NCBI GenBank assembly: GCA_030840335.1
Contig: JAUZFR010000077.1
Coordinates: forward strand, 1-64,000
DNA length: 64,000 nt
DNA from: Actinomycetota bacterium
GTDB lineage: Bacteria; Actinomycetota; Actinomycetes; Actinomycetales; Microbacteriaceae
Reading direction: 5' to 3'
The notes under the pieces were generated by a model. That model was not told the DNA's origin, did no database searches, and was given only the letters and a program-made list of their open reading frames with translations. A program made the translations under genes and the position numbers. This document shows, piece after piece, positions 51,379-61,685 of this stretch; the first letter of the stretch is position 1, and each line of letters opens with the position of its first letter.

Positions 51379-52797
51379 TTAGCCGACGGATCCTTCCATG
51401 CTCATCTCGATGAGCTTGTTGAGTTCGAGTGCGTACTCCATCGGAAGCTCGCGCGCGATCGGCTCGATGAAGCCGCGAACGATCATCGCCATGGCTTCGT
51501 CTTCGGGCATCCCGCGGGACATCAGGTAGAACAGCTGCTCCTCGCTCACCCGCGAGACTGTGGCCTCGTGACCGAGTTGCACGTCATCCACGCGGATGTC
51601 GATGGCGGGGTACGTGTCAGATCGCGAAATCGTGTCGACCAGCAGCGCGTCGCACCGCACGGTGTTTGCGGAGTGGTGAGCCTTCTCATCCACTCGAACC
51701 TCACCTCGGTAGCCTGCCCGACCGCCACCGCGGGCGATCGACTTCGAGACGATGGATGACGTCGTGTAGGGCGCCATGTGGATCATCTTCGCTCCGGCAT
51801 CCTGGTGCTGCCCCGGTCCCGCGAACGCGACGGAGAGCGTTTCGCCCTTGGCGTGCTCACCGACGAGGTAGATCGACGGGTACTTCATCGTCACCTTCGA
51901 GCCGATGTTGCCGTCAATCCACTCCATGGTCGCGCCCTCGTGGGCAATCGCGCGCTTGGTGACCAGGTTGTAGACGTTGTTCGACCAGTTCTGGATCGTG
52001 GTGTAACGAACTCGCGCGTCTTTCTTGACGATGATCTCGACCACTGCGGAATGCAGCGAGTCGCTCTTATAGATCGGCGCGGTGCAGCCCTCGATGTAGT
52101 GAACGTACGAGCCTTCGTCTGCGATGATCAGGGTGCGCTCGAACTGGCCCATGTTCTCGGTGTTGATGCGGAAGTAGGCCTGCAGGGGAATGTCGACGTG
52201 AACCCCCGGCGGCACGTACACGAACGATCCGCCCGACCAGACGGCGGTGTTCAGCGCCGCGAACTTGTTGTCGCCCGCGGGGATGACCGTGCCGAAGTAC
52301 TCGTCGAAGAACTCAGGGTGTTCACGAAGTGCCGTGTCGGTGTCCATGAAGATCACACCCTTGGCTTCGAGCTCCGCATTGATCGAGTGGAAGACGACCT
52401 CGGATTCGTACTGTGCGGCCACGCCGCCGACGAGACGCTGTCGCTCAGCCTCGGGAATTCCGAGCTTCTCATACGTGTTTCGGATGTCTTCGGGAAGGTC
52501 TTCCCATGACTGGGCCTGGTTCTCGGTCGACCTGACGAAGTACTTGATGTTGTCGAAATCGATGCCGGAAAGGTCTGCGCCCCAGGTGGGCATGGGCTTC
52601 TTGCGGAACAGCGCGAGTCCCTTGAGCCTGTTCTTCAGCATCGACTCGGGTTCGTGTTTGAGGTTGGAGATGTCAGTGACGACTTCCTCGTTGATTCCGC
52701 GGCGCGCGGAGGCGCCGGCGGCATCCGAATCGGACCAGCCGAACTCGTACTGGCCCAGCTTGCTGAGCTCAGGACGGTCAATGAGTACGTCAGACAT
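51379..52797 (-). CDS. sufB: Fe-S cluster assembly protein SufB
   Basis: The 472-residue protein has [41 protein letters not shown] (with the family Cys) and [20 protein letters not shown]. It is the central scaffold subunit on which clusters form. GGGAGAAGG precedes the ATG. It is first of five same-strand genes (sufB, sufD, Rieske, sufC, sufT). The cysteine desulfurase SufS and SufU/SufE are not in the window. Confidence 0.96.
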   Translation of the reverse strand: MSDVLIDRPELSKLGQYEFGWSDSDAAGASARRGINEEVVTDISNLKHEPESMLKNRLKGLALFRKKPMPTWGADLSGIDFDNIKYFVRSTENQAQSWEDLPEDIRNTYEKLGIPEAERQRLVGGVAAQYESEVVFHSINAELEAKGVIFMDTDTALREHPEFFDEYFGTVIPAGDNKFAALNTAVWSGGSFVYVPPGVHVDIPLQAYFRINTENMGQFERTLIIADEGSYVHYIEGCTAPIYKSDSLHSAVVEIIVKKDARVRYTTIQNWSNNVYNLVTKRAIAHEGATMEWIDGNIGSKVTMKYPSIYLVGEHAKGETLSVAFAGPGQHQDAGAKMIHMAPYTTSSIVSKSIARGGGRAGYRGEVRVDEKAHHSANTVRCDALLVDTISRSDTYPAIDIRVDDVQLGHEATVSRVSEEQLFYLMSRGMPEDEAMAMIVRGFIEPIARELPMEYALELNKLIEMSMEGSVG

Positions 52798-52852
52798 GAA
52801 TTACCTTCTCCCTGCCATAACCAACCGATGTGTTACCGGCGGCATTCCCTGT

Positions 52853-52867
52853 ACAGCACGATGCTGT
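52853..52867. promoter_or_regulatory. Palindrome ACAGCA-CGA-TGCTGT upstream of sufB
   Basis: A perfect 6-bp inverted repeat with a 3-base centre lies 56 bases before sufB, in the divergent gap to ctaA. It could be a regulator site for the suf promoter. It does not match the known SufR or IscR sequences by eye. Confidence 0.3.
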
Positions 52868-53044
52868 TCACGCTGCCAAGGGGTTACGAGCCGGACACTG
52901 ACCTCGCGCGGCCCAACCTAAACTGGAGCAGGACACGCGCTCGGACGAACCATCGTCGTCGCTGACTCCCTGGCTGGCGCAAGTTCTGGGGAACCCGTCA
53001 ATCGTACAGGGCGAGACTGGAAAAGTAACGAAAGGCACCGTACC

Positions 53045-54025
53045 GTGACCCGACCGGACCCGAGCGTCAGTAGTCTGCCGTCGCGTGTTACGGGGTGGTT
53101 CCCGCGCACCGTGACCCGTCCGGTACGGATACTCGCGTGGGCATCCTTTGTACTACAAGTGGTGCTGATCGGTACCGGCGGGGCCGTTCGGCTCACCGCA
53201 TCCGGTCTCGGCTGCCCGACCTGGCCGCAATGCACGGCGGGGTCTCTCGTGAACACGCCCGAGCTGGGTTTCCACGGGATCATCGAGTTCGGCAACCGCC
53301 TGCTCACCGTCGTCCTTACACTCGTTGTGATTGCGATGTTCCTCGCGGTCCTGCGGCTCCGAGTGGCTCGCCGTGACCTGTTCTGGCTGGCGCTCGTCCA
53401 GGGGCTGTCTATCCCCTTCCAGGCCGTGCTCGGTGGCCTGACCGTGTTGAGCGGGCTCAACCCGTACGTGGTGGGGCTGCACTTCGTGGTCTCGATCGGC
53501 CTCGTCATCCTCACCGTCGTCCTGGTCTATCGCGTCTATCACGGAAGGCGCATAGCGGGCACTGTCGTGCCCCGCTGGTTCGGGGTGGTTACCGCGATTA
53601 CGGCGGTGTTTGCCGCGATCACCGTGGTCTTCGGCATCCTCACCACCGGATCCGGCCCACACGCGGGTGACAATTCGGATGCGAAGGCCCTTGCTCCCCG
53701 AAACGGACTGGATCCGTTACTGCTGCAACACATTCACAGCTGGCCGGCATACGTCACTTTCGGGTTGACCGTAGTGCTCGTCATCGGCAGTCTCGTGCTT
53801 GGCAACCGCATCGGCAACCGAAGCGTTCGTCGGTTCGCGATCGCCCTTCTCGTCGTCGAGATCCTTCAGATCATCGTGGGCATCACACAGGCAGAGAATG
53901 GGCTGCCGATCGTGCTCGTGAACATCCACCTCGTTCTGGCGGCCATGCTCATCGCGGCGCTTGCTGCACTGATCCTGTCGCAGCAAAGGTCGACAGAAGA
54001 ATCAGTGCGCCCATTGAAGGGCTAG
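53045..54025 (+). CDS. ctaA: Heme A synthase (COX15/CtaA)
   Basis: The 326-residue protein starts at GTG 53045, with AAAGG upstream. It has about eight membrane helices, the signature GTGGAVRLTASGLGCPTWPQC with its Cys pair, and heme-ligand His residues (ELGFHGIIEFGNRL, GLHFVVS, HIHSWPAYV). It oxidises heme O to heme A for aa3-type oxidase. Its stop overlaps the ctaB stop tail-to-tail (CTAG). Confidence 0.94.
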   Translation: MTRPDPSVSSLPSRVTGWFPRTVTRPVRILAWASFVLQVVLIGTGGAVRLTASGLGCPTWPQCTAGSLVNTPELGFHGIIEFGNRLLTVVLTLVVIAMFLAVLRLRVARRDLFWLALVQGLSIPFQAVLGGLTVLSGLNPYVVGLHFVVSIGLVILTVVLVYRVYHGRRIAGTVVPRWFGVVTAITAVFAAITVVFGILTTGSGPHAGDNSDAKALAPRNGLDPLLLQHIHSWPAYVTFGLTVVLVIGSLVLGNRIGNRSVRRFAIALLVVEILQIIVGITQAENGLPIVLVNIHLVLAAMLIAALAALILSQQRSTEESVRPLKG

Positions 54026-54978
54026 AACAGCACGAAGTGCAAGGGCGGCAGCGGATCGAGGCCGATCGCGACGAACAGGAGCGTCAGATAGGTGATCGAG
54101 CTGTGGAACACCCGCATCGGCTTCGCGTCATTGTGCCGAATGGCCCGACCGTACAGGCGATGTGACTCAAAGATGAACCAGCCGCCTGTCCCCAGCGCTA
54201 CGGCCGTGTAGACAAGGCCCATACCGGCGATCGGAATGAGCAAGAGGGAACACGCGACGGTCGCCCACGCGTACAGGATCACCTGAAGGCCGACGACAGT
54301 GCGGCCGCGCACGACCGCGAGCATCGGAACGTGAACAGCCTGATACTCGGCGCGGTACTTCATCGACAGCGGCCAGTAGTGCGGCGGCGTCCACAGAAAC
54401 ACGATGCCGAACAGGATCAGCGGCGCCCAGCCGAGCGAGCCGGTCACGGCGGCCCAGCCGATCAGCACCGGCATGCAGCCCGCGGCCCCGCCCCAGACGA
54501 TGTTCTGGGGTGTGCGGCGCTTGAGCAACAGTGTGTAGATGAGCACGTAGTAGAGCACGGCGACGACCGACAGCGCCGCCGCGACCCAGTTGACGAGGAG
54601 CCCCAGCCACAGAATGGATGCGAGGCCGGAGATCCACGCGAAGGCCAGCGCCTCGCCGTCGCTGAGTTCGCCGGTCACGAGCGGGCGTTTCTTCGTGCGC
54701 GCCATCACGCGATCGATGTCCCGGTCGATGTAGCAGTTGAACGCGTTGGCCGAGCTCGCACTCAGGGTGCCGCCAATGAGGGTCCCAAGCACTAGCCAGA
54801 GATTCGGAATGGGGCTTGACACCCCGGGCAGCGAGTGTTGCGCGAGGATCATGACGGGTGCCGTTGTCACAAGAAGTAACTCGATAACCCGCGGCTTGGT
54901 CAGGCCGATGTACGCGCGAGCCTTGCGGACGAACCCGATCCGCCCCTGAGTTTCCGGGGTCTCGACGGCTAAATCCAT
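54022..54978 (-). CDS. ctaB: Protoheme IX farnesyltransferase (heme O synthase)
   Basis: The 318-residue UbiA-fold membrane protein has LTKPRVIELLLVTTAPVMIL, the prenyl-diphosphate motif NCYIDRDIDRVMART and the second motif region FLWTPPHYWPLSMKYRAEY. It adds farnesyl to heme B, giving heme O, the substrate of CtaA. It is divergent from the transketolase gene. Confidence 0.95.
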   Translation of the reverse strand: MDLAVETPETQGRIGFVRKARAYIGLTKPRVIELLLVTTAPVMILAQHSLPGVSSPIPNLWLVLGTLIGGTLSASSANAFNCYIDRDIDRVMARTKKRPLVTGELSDGEALAFAWISGLASILWLGLLVNWVAAALSVVAVLYYVLIYTLLLKRRTPQNIVWGGAAGCMPVLIGWAAVTGSLGWAPLILFGIVFLWTPPHYWPLSMKYRAEYQAVHVPMLAVVRGRTVVGLQVILYAWATVACSLLLIPIAGMGLVYTAVALGTGGWFIFESHRLYGRAIRHNDAKPMRVFHSSITYLTLLFVAIGLDPLPPLHFVLF

Positions 54979-55259
54979 GGCTCCTCAATCGATTACGTTT
55001 CGCGTTCGATCCTAGGTGATGTCGGCTGACGCCTTTCCCGGCAGCTGGTCGCGCTCGTCATCCGGAACAGGCACCGTCGTTCAGCGTTCTCTATACTTGA
55101 TGGTGCTTGCCAATCGCGGCTGCGCCTGTCCCCGCCTCTTAGAGATGAGAGAAATGGGCGCTGCGATTTGTGCCGATGACGTCCAGGCAGGTTCCACCAC
55201 CCAAGTGGTTCCGACATTCTCGTTGGGCCGCTCAGTACTAAGAAGGGTCATCACTCTCT
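54979..55259 (+). promoter_or_regulatory. Divergent ctaB/tkt gap with a long tkt leader
   Basis: The 281-base gap contains TATACT at 55092-55097, the best -10 box facing tkt. It predicts a leader of about 155 bases before the tkt ATG. AAGAAGGG near 55240 is the likely ribosome binding site. A short frame starting GTG/ATG near 55099 (LANRGCACPRLL) is open but runs into tkt in another frame. No clear riboswitch fold is seen. Confidence 0.4.
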
Positions 55260-57359
55260 ATGTCAACACTCCAGTGGGATCCGATCGACAGCAAGGCAGT
55301 CGACACAGTTCGCGTTCTCGCGGCGGATGCGGTGGAGAAGGTGGGGAACGGCCATCCTGGTACAGCGATGAGTCTCGCGCCCGCCGCGTACCTGCTGTTC
55401 CAGAGGATCATGCGCAGGGACCCGAGTGACAGCCGTTGGCTCGGTCGCGACCGGTTCATTCTCTCCGCAGGGCACAGCTCGCTGACGCAGTACATCCAGT
55501 TCTATCTGGGCGGCTACGGCCTCGAACTGGAAGACCTCGAGCAACTGCGCACCTGGGGTTCGAAGACCCCCGGTCACCCCGAGTACGGACACACCGATGG
55601 CGTCGAGATCACCACCGGCCCGCTTGGCCAGGGGCTCGCCGCGGCGGTTGGCTTCGCCTATGCCTCTCGTTACGAGCGCGGCCTGTTCGATCCGGACGCC
55701 GAGCCGGGCAAGAGCCCGTTTGACCACAACATCTACGTGATCGCCGGCGACGGCGACATGCAGGAGGGCATCACCAACGAGGCGTCCTCGCTCGCAGGTC
55801 ACCAGGAACTCGGCAACCTCGTCGTCATCTACGACTCCAACCAGATCTCGATCGAGGACGACACCAATATCGCCTTCACCGAGGATGTCCACGCGCGCTT
55901 TGTCGCGCTGGGCTGGGACGTACAGGTGGTCGACTGGAAGAAGACCGGCCAGTACGTCGAAGATGTCGCCGAACTGAACGACGCGATCGAGGCGGCACAG
56001 GGCGTTACCGACAAGCCATCGCTGATCATCCTCAGGACGATCATCGGCTGGCCGAGCCCGAAGAAGCAGAACAGTGGAAAAATCCATGGTTCTGCGCTCG
56101 GAGCCGAGGAGGTCGCAGGGCTGAAGAAGGTTCTGGGCTTTGACCCCGAGAAGACGTTCGACGTCGATCCCGCGGTACTCGAGCACACCCGCAAGGCGGT
56201 CGACCGTGGCCGGGCCCAGCACAAGGAGTGGCAGGTCGGGTTCGACGCGTGGGCTGCCGCGAATCCCGACCGCAAGAAGCTGCTCGATCGCCTGCTGACC
56301 GGTGAACTTCCGGAAGGCGTCGAAGACGCGCTCCCGGTTTTCGAGGCAGGCAAGGATGTCTCCACTCGCGCCGCATCCGGCAAGGTCATCAACGCTCTCG
56401 CGGCCGTCATTCCGGAGTTGTGGGGCGGGTCGGCCGACCTGGCCGAATCAAATCTGACAACCATCGACGGCGGCGGCTCGTTCGTCCCCGAGAAGTGGTC
56501 GACACACGAGTGGGCCGGCAATGTGTACGGACGCGTGCTTCATTTCGGCATCCGGGAGCACGCGATGGGCGCAATCCTCAACGGAATCGTGCTCCACGGC
56601 AACACCCGCCCGTTCGGCGGTACGTTCCTGATCTTCAGTGACTACATGCGGCCGGCGGTTCGTCTCGCCGCCCTCATGAAGGTACCGACCATCTACGTCT
56701 GGACTCACGACTCCGTCGCGCTGGGTGAAGACGGTCCGACTCACCAGCCGGTCGAGCAACTGACCGCACTTCGTGCGATCCCGGGCCTTGACATCGTTCG
56801 CCCTGCGGACGCCAACGAAACCGCCTACGCGTGGAAAACCATCCTCGAGCGCCGCGAGGGCCCCGCGGGAATCGCGCTGAGCCGTCAAAACCTGCCCGTC
56901 TTTGAACGCGGCGACGGTGAGGCCAGTGGCGACACCTTCGCCTCCGCGAGCAACGTCTCGAAGGGCGCGTATGTGCTCGCAGAGGCACCAGGCGGAACCC
57001 CGGACGTGATTCTCATCGCGACGGGCTCAGAGGTGCAGTTCGCGGTTGCGGCACGTGAGGTCCTGAAGAGCGAAGGCGTCAATGCCCGCGTCGTCTCGGC
57101 CCCGAGTCTCGAGTGGTTTGCCGAACAGGATTCGGACTATCGCGAAGCGGTGCTGCCGACCGCGGTCAAGGCTCGAGTATCGATCGAAGCCGGCATCGGC
57201 CTCGGCTGGAGGCCGTACATCGGCGACGCCGGCCGAAGCGTCTCGATTGAGCACTTCGGAGCGTCCGCGGACTACAAGACACTCTTCACCAAGTTCGGAA
57301 TCACCACTGAGGCAGCAGTCGCCGCCGCGCACGAGTCGCTCGCAGCGGCCAAGAACTAG
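55260..57359 (+). CDS. tkt: Transketolase
   Basis: The 699-residue enzyme has [19 protein letters not shown], the thiamine diphosphate motif [33 protein letters not shown] and the C-terminal domain with [16 protein letters not shown]. It moves two-carbon units between sugar phosphates in the non-oxidative pentose phosphate pathway. It is first of a six-gene plus-strand cluster; tal starts 27 bases later. Confidence 0.97.
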   Translation: MSTLQWDPIDSKAVDTVRVLAADAVEKVGNGHPGTAMSLAPAAYLLFQRIMRRDPSDSRWLGRDRFILSAGHSSLTQYIQFYLGGYGLELEDLEQLRTWGSKTPGHPEYGHTDGVEITTGPLGQGLAAAVGFAYASRYERGLFDPDAEPGKSPFDHNIYVIAGDGDMQEGITNEASSLAGHQELGNLVVIYDSNQISIEDDTNIAFTEDVHARFVALGWDVQVVDWKKTGQYVEDVAELNDAIEAAQGVTDKPSLIILRTIIGWPSPKKQNSGKIHGSALGAEEVAGLKKVLGFDPEKTFDVDPAVLEHTRKAVDRGRAQHKEWQVGFDAWAAANPDRKKLLDRLLTGELPEGVEDALPVFEAGKDVSTRAASGKVINALAAVIPELWGGSADLAESNLTTIDGGGSFVPEKWSTHEWAGNVYGRVLHFGIREHAMGAILNGIVLHGNTRPFGGTFLIFSDYMRPAVRLAALMKVPTIYVWTHDSVALGEDGPTHQPVEQLTALRAIPGLDIVRPADANETAYAWKTILERREGPAGIALSRQNLPVFERGDGEASGDTFASASNVSKGAYVLAEAPGGTPDVILIATGSEVQFAVAAREVLKSEGVNARVVSAPSLEWFAEQDSDYREAVLPTAVKARVSIEAGIGLGWRPYIGDAGRSVSIEHFGASADYKTLFTKFGITTEAAVAAAHESLAAAKN

Positions 57360-57385
57360 TTCGCAACAAGGAAGAAGATCCACAC

Positions 57386-58501
57386 ATGACCGACACCACC
57401 AGCCCGACCGCAGAGCTCTCCGCGCTCGGCGTAAGCATCTGGCTTGACGACCTCTCGCGCGAGCGCATCAACTCCGGCAGCCTTCAGCGGCTCATCGATG
57501 AGCGCAATGTCGTCGGTGTGACGACCAATCCGACGATCTTTGCCGCAGCCCTTGCCAAGGGTGAGGCCTACGACGCGCAGGTCGCAACCCTCGCCGGCAA
57601 CAACACGAGCGTCACCGACGCGGTCTTCGAGATCACCACCGACGACGTCGCTGCGGCGAGCGACATCTTCCGTCCTGTGTACGACGCCACCAAGGGCTTC
57701 GACGGTCGGGTGTCGATCGAGGTCGAGCCCGGCCTCGCGCACGACTCGGCGGGCACCGCAGCAGAGGCACAGCGTCTGTGGGCAAAGGTCAACCGACCGA
57801 ATGTGATGATCAAGATTCCCGCGACCGTCGAGGGTCTTCAGGCCATCACCGACACGATCGCCGAGGGGATCAGCGTCAACGTCACGCTGATCTTCAGCCT
57901 CGAACGTCACCGTCAGGTCATCAACGCGTACCTGACGGGCCTCGAGAAGGCCAGGGCCGCGGGCCGCGACCTGTCGACGATCCACTCGGTTGCGTCATTC
58001 TTTGTTTCCCGTGTGGACACCGAGGTCGACAAGCGCCTTGAGGCGATCGGTACGGATGAGGCGCGGGCGCTCAAGAGCAAAGCTGGCGTCGCGAACGCGC
58101 GGCTGGCCTACGAGGTCTTTGAACAGGAGTTCGCGAGCGAACGCGCCAAGGTGCTACTCGAGGCCGGCGCGAACAAGCAGCGACCCCTGTGGGCGTCCAC
58201 CGGTGTCAAGGATCCGAGCCTCCCCGACACGCTCTACGTCGTCCAGCTCGCCGTCAAGGACGTCGTCAACACGATGCCGGAGAAGACACTCGAAGCGACG
58301 TTCGACCATGGTGCGATCGTGGGCGATCAGGTGACCGGCAACTACGCCGCAGCCAACAAGGTGCTTGATGAGCTCGCCGAACTGGGTGTCTCGTATGACG
58401 AAGTGACGGCGTTGCTCGAGAAGGAAGGCGTCGAGAAGTTCGTCGTGTCCTGGAACGAACTCCTCGACACCGTCTCGGCAGCGCTCGAGGCCGCAAAATG
58501 A
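57386..58501 (+). CDS. tal: Transaldolase
   Basis: The 371-residue enzyme has [13 protein letters not shown], the Schiff-base Lys in [12 protein letters not shown], and [18 protein letters not shown]. The length is that of actinobacterial transaldolases. It exchanges three-carbon units between fructose-6-phosphate and sedoheptulose-7-phosphate. GAAGAAG lies upstream. Its stop overlaps the pgi start by four bases, so the two are translated as a pair. Confidence 0.96.
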   Translation: MTDTTSPTAELSALGVSIWLDDLSRERINSGSLQRLIDERNVVGVTTNPTIFAAALAKGEAYDAQVATLAGNNTSVTDAVFEITTDDVAAASDIFRPVYDATKGFDGRVSIEVEPGLAHDSAGTAAEAQRLWAKVNRPNVMIKIPATVEGLQAITDTIAEGISVNVTLIFSLERHRQVINAYLTGLEKARAAGRDLSTIHSVASFFVSRVDTEVDKRLEAIGTDEARALKSKAGVANARLAYEVFEQEFASERAKVLLEAGANKQRPLWASTGVKDPSLPDTLYVVQLAVKDVVNTMPEKTLEATFDHGAIVGDQVTGNYAAANKVLDELAELGVSYDEVTALLEKEGVEKFVVSWNELLDTVSAALEAAK

Positions 58502-60096
58502 GCATCAAGATCACGGCAACGGGCGACGCTCTCGACGCGGTGCGCCGTCTCGTACCAACCCTCGTCAAAGACCTGGTCGCGAGCCGCATTACGAACCTCG
58601 ATGAGACCCTGTGGGGACCGGATGCCGAAGCCGAGGCAGCGAAACGCCTCGGCTGGACGCAGTCTGTCGAGATCTCCCGTGCACTGATCCCGCAGATCAT
58701 CGCGCTGCGCGACAAGCTGCACGCCCTTGGCGTGAACCACATCGTCCTCGGCGGAATGGGCGGATCCTCGCTTGCCCCTGAGGTCATCACTCGCACGTAC
58801 GGGGTGGAACTCACAGTTCTCGACTCGACCGAGCCGGGGCAGGTGCTCGCCGCCCTGGATGACAGGCTCGAGACGACCGCGGTGGTCATTTCGTCCAAGT
58901 CGGGCGGCACCGTCGAGACCGACAGCCAGAAGCGGGTCTACGAGAAGGCGTTTACCGAAGCGGGAATCGACCCAACGGAACGCATCGTTGTCGTCACCGA
59001 CCCCGGATCCCCGCTGGATGTCTCGGCTCGCGCAGACGGATACACCGTGTTCAACGCGGACCCCAACGTCGGCGGCCGCTACTCGGCGCTTACCGCGTTC
59101 GGCCTCGTGCCATCCGGTCTCGCGGGCGTTGACATCGATGCGCTGCTGCGCGAAGCCGAGGTCGAATCGCTCGAACTCGCACTGGACATTGAGAGCAACC
59201 CCGGCCTCGTCCTCGCCGCAGCGATCGCCGGAACCAAGCCGCTCAGGGACAAGCTCGGCATCGTGGCTGACGGCACACACATCGTCGGTTTCGCCGACTG
59301 GGCCGAGCAGCTCATCGCCGAGTCGACCGGAAAGCTCGGAAAGGGCATCCTTCCGGTCGTCCTCGGTCTGTCTGCCCCCGAACTGACTGAGAACCTGCCC
59401 GACGTGCAGATCATTCGCCTGGTTGGAAGCGCTGCGGAAGAACGTGACGTTGCGCAGGGCGACATCGAGATCACCGGAACTCTCGGCGGCCAGATGATTA
59501 CCTGGGAGTATGCGGTTGCCGTCGCCGGGATCATCCTCGGCATCAACCCGTTCGACCAGCCGGACGTCGAATCCGCGAAGGTCGCGACCCGTGCTCTTCT
59601 CGACTCCCGTCCGGCTCCGACCGAGCCGGTTTTCGTCGAAGAGGCCGTCGAGGTGCGTGCAACCGGCGACTTCCTCGACGGAGCCACCGACTTGAACTCC
59701 GCAGTCGATGCGCTGCTCGCTCAGCTTGGTGACAACGGCTATGTCTCCATCCAGGCGTATGTGGATCGCGTCGCGCATCCGAAGTTGGCGGAGCTCCGCG
59801 ATCTGCTTGCCGCAAGATCGAAGCGTCCGGTGACTTTCGGTTGGGGACCTCGATTCCTTCACTCGACCGGACAGTTCCACAAGGGCGGCCCGGCCATCGG
59901 CGTGTTCCTGCAGATCACGCAATCGCCTGTGACCGATCTCGAGATCCCTGGTCGCCCGTTCACCTTCGGCCAGTTGATCCAGTCGCAGGCCGCGGGCGAT
60001 GCGAGTGTCCTTGCGGCGCACGGTCGCCCGGTTCTCACCTTCACCCTCACCGACCCGGCATCGGGCGTTGCGGTGGTCGCCGGCGCGGTGCGCTAG
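58498..60096 (+). CDS. pgi: Glucose-6-phosphate isomerase, divergent long form
   Basis: The 532-residue protein has the sugar isomerase fold: [41 protein letters not shown], then [13 protein letters not shown] and [18 protein letters not shown]. It differs from the common PGI and is closest in form to the PGI half of fused transaldolase/PGI proteins. It interconverts glucose-6-phosphate and fructose-6-phosphate, joining glycolysis to the pentose phosphate pathway. The overlap with tal fits that link. Confidence 0.93.
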   Translation: MSIKITATGDALDAVRRLVPTLVKDLVASRITNLDETLWGPDAEAEAAKRLGWTQSVEISRALIPQIIALRDKLHALGVNHIVLGGMGGSSLAPEVITRTYGVELTVLDSTEPGQVLAALDDRLETTAVVISSKSGGTVETDSQKRVYEKAFTEAGIDPTERIVVVTDPGSPLDVSARADGYTVFNADPNVGGRYSALTAFGLVPSGLAGVDIDALLREAEVESLELALDIESNPGLVLAAAIAGTKPLRDKLGIVADGTHIVGFADWAEQLIAESTGKLGKGILPVVLGLSAPELTENLPDVQIIRLVGSAAEERDVAQGDIEITGTLGGQMITWEYAVAVAGIILGINPFDQPDVESAKVATRALLDSRPAPTEPVFVEEAVEVRATGDFLDGATDLNSAVDALLAQLGDNGYVSIQAYVDRVAHPKLAELRDLLAARSKRPVTFGWGPRFLHSTGQFHKGGPAIGVFLQITQSPVTDLEIPGRPFTFGQLIQSQAAGDASVLAAHGRPVLTFTLTDPASGVAVVAGAVR

Positions 60097-60143
60097 CGAC
60101 AGCCGCCACAGACAACACAGGTTAAAAGCTACCAAGGAGCCGA

Positions 60144-61685
60144 ATGTCCCCCGTGGATATCACGCCCGATTTCAACCCGCTCAGGTTGCCTTCGGATCGT
60201 CGTCTAAACCGAATTGCCGGTCCGAGCGCCCTCATCATCTTCGGCGTCACCGGCGACCTCGCACGTAAGAAGCTGATGCCCGCGGTCTACGACCTCGCAA
60301 ACCGCGGACTGCTTCCACCCGGCTTCGCTCTCGTCGGATTCGCGCGACGCGACTGGGTCGACCAGGACTTCGCCAGGGTTGTGCACGACGCCGTCAAGGA
60401 GTACGCGCGAACGCCTTTCGATGAGGATGTCTGGAAGCAGCTCGCAGAAGGCATCCGGTTCGTGCAGGGCGAGTTCGACGACGACAAGGCGTTCCTCGAG
60501 CTCAAGTCGGTTCTCGAAGACCTCGACACGACGCGCGGAACAATGGGAAACCACGCGTTCTACCTGTCGATTCCGCCGAAGTCGTTCCCCCAGGTCACCG
60601 AGCAGTTGCGCCGGTCCGGTCTCGCCGACCAGGTCGAGGGCCAGTGGCGTCGGGTAGTCATTGAGAAGCCGTTTGGCAGCGACCTTAAGTCAGCGCGCGA
60701 ACTGAACACGGTGGTCGAGGCGATCTTCCCGCCCGACAGCGTCTTCCGCATCGACCACTACCTCGGCAAAGAGACTGTGCAGAACATCCTCGCGCTGCGC
60801 TTCGCGAACGAGATGTACGAGCCGATCTGGAACGCCAACTACGTCGACCACGTACAGATCACGATGGCCGAAGACATCGGCGTCGGAGGTCGGGCGGGGT
60901 ACTACGACGGCATCGGCGCAGCGCGCGACGTCATCCAGAACCACCTGCTCCAGCTGCTTGCCCTGACTGCCATGGAAGAGCCGATCTCGTTCAACGCCGC
61001 GGATCTTCGCGCTGAGAAAGAGAAGGTCCTTGCCGCGGTGCGGCTGCCAAAGGATCTTGGTGTCGCGACCGCGCGTGGCCAATACTCCGGCGGATGGCAG
61101 GGCGGTGAGAAGATCGTCGGATTCCTCGAAGAAGACGGTATGAACCCCAAGTCGCTCACGGAAACGTTCGCGGCGATCAAGCTCGAGGTTGGTACTCGCC
61201 GGTGGGCCGGCGTGCCGTTCTATCTCCGTGCGGGCAAGCGTCTCGGTCGACGGGTTACCGAAATCGCCGTCGTCTTCAAGCGCGCGCCGCAGTTTCTGTT
61301 CGCCGAGAGCCAGACCGGCACGCTCGGACAGAACGCACTCGTGATTCGCGTTCAGCCGGATGAGGGTGTCACGCTGCGTTTCGGCTCGAAGGTGCCGGGA
61401 GCGGGCATGCAGGTGCGCGACGTCACGATGGACTTCGGATACGGCCACGCATTCACCGAAGCAAGTCCGGAGGCATACGAACGCCTCATTCTCGACGTGC
61501 TGCTCGGTGATCCGCCGCTCTTCCCGCGTCATGAAGAGGTCGAGCTCAGCTGGAAGATCCTCGACCCGATCGAAGAATTCTGGACGACCCAGGGCCAGCC
61601 CGACCAGTATCGTCCGGGAACCTGGGGACCGGATTCTGCCAATGAACTGATGGCCAGAGACGGCCGAACCTGGAGGCGTCCATGA
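60144..61685 (+). CDS. zwf: Glucose-6-phosphate 1-dehydrogenase
   Basis: The 513-residue enzyme has the NADP site FGVTGDLARKKLMPA, the active-site RIDHYLGKETVQN with its catalytic His, and QNHLLQLLALTAMEEP. AAGGAGCCGA lies upstream of the ATG. It makes 6-phosphogluconolactone and NADPH, the first step of the oxidative branch. Its stop overlaps opcA (ATGA). Confidence 0.97.
   Translation: MSPVDITPDFNPLRLPSDRRLNRIAGPSALIIFGVTGDLARKKLMPAVYDLANRGLLPPGFALVGFARRDWVDQDFARVVHDAVKEYARTPFDEDVWKQLAEGIRFVQGEFDDDKAFLELKSVLEDLDTTRGTMGNHAFYLSIPPKSFPQVTEQLRRSGLADQVEGQWRRVVIEKPFGSDLKSARELNTVVEAIFPPDSVFRIDHYLGKETVQNILALRFANEMYEPIWNANYVDHVQITMAEDIGVGGRAGYYDGIGAARDVIQNHLLQLLALTAMEEPISFNAADLRAEKEKVLAAVRLPKDLGVATARGQYSGGWQGGEKIVGFLEEDGMNPKSLTETFAAIKLEVGTRRWAGVPFYLRAGKRLGRRVTEIAVVFKRAPQFLFAESQTGTLGQNALVIRVQPDEGVTLRFGSKVPGAGMQVRDVTMDFGYGHAFTEASPEAYERLILDVLLGDPPLFPRHEEVELSWKILDPIEEFWTTQGQPDQYRPGTWGPDSANELMARDGRTWRRP

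Noticed and set aside
58342-60135. A 597-codon minus-strand frame opposite pgi
   Set aside because: It is a shadow of pgi with no ribosome binding site or family resemblance.
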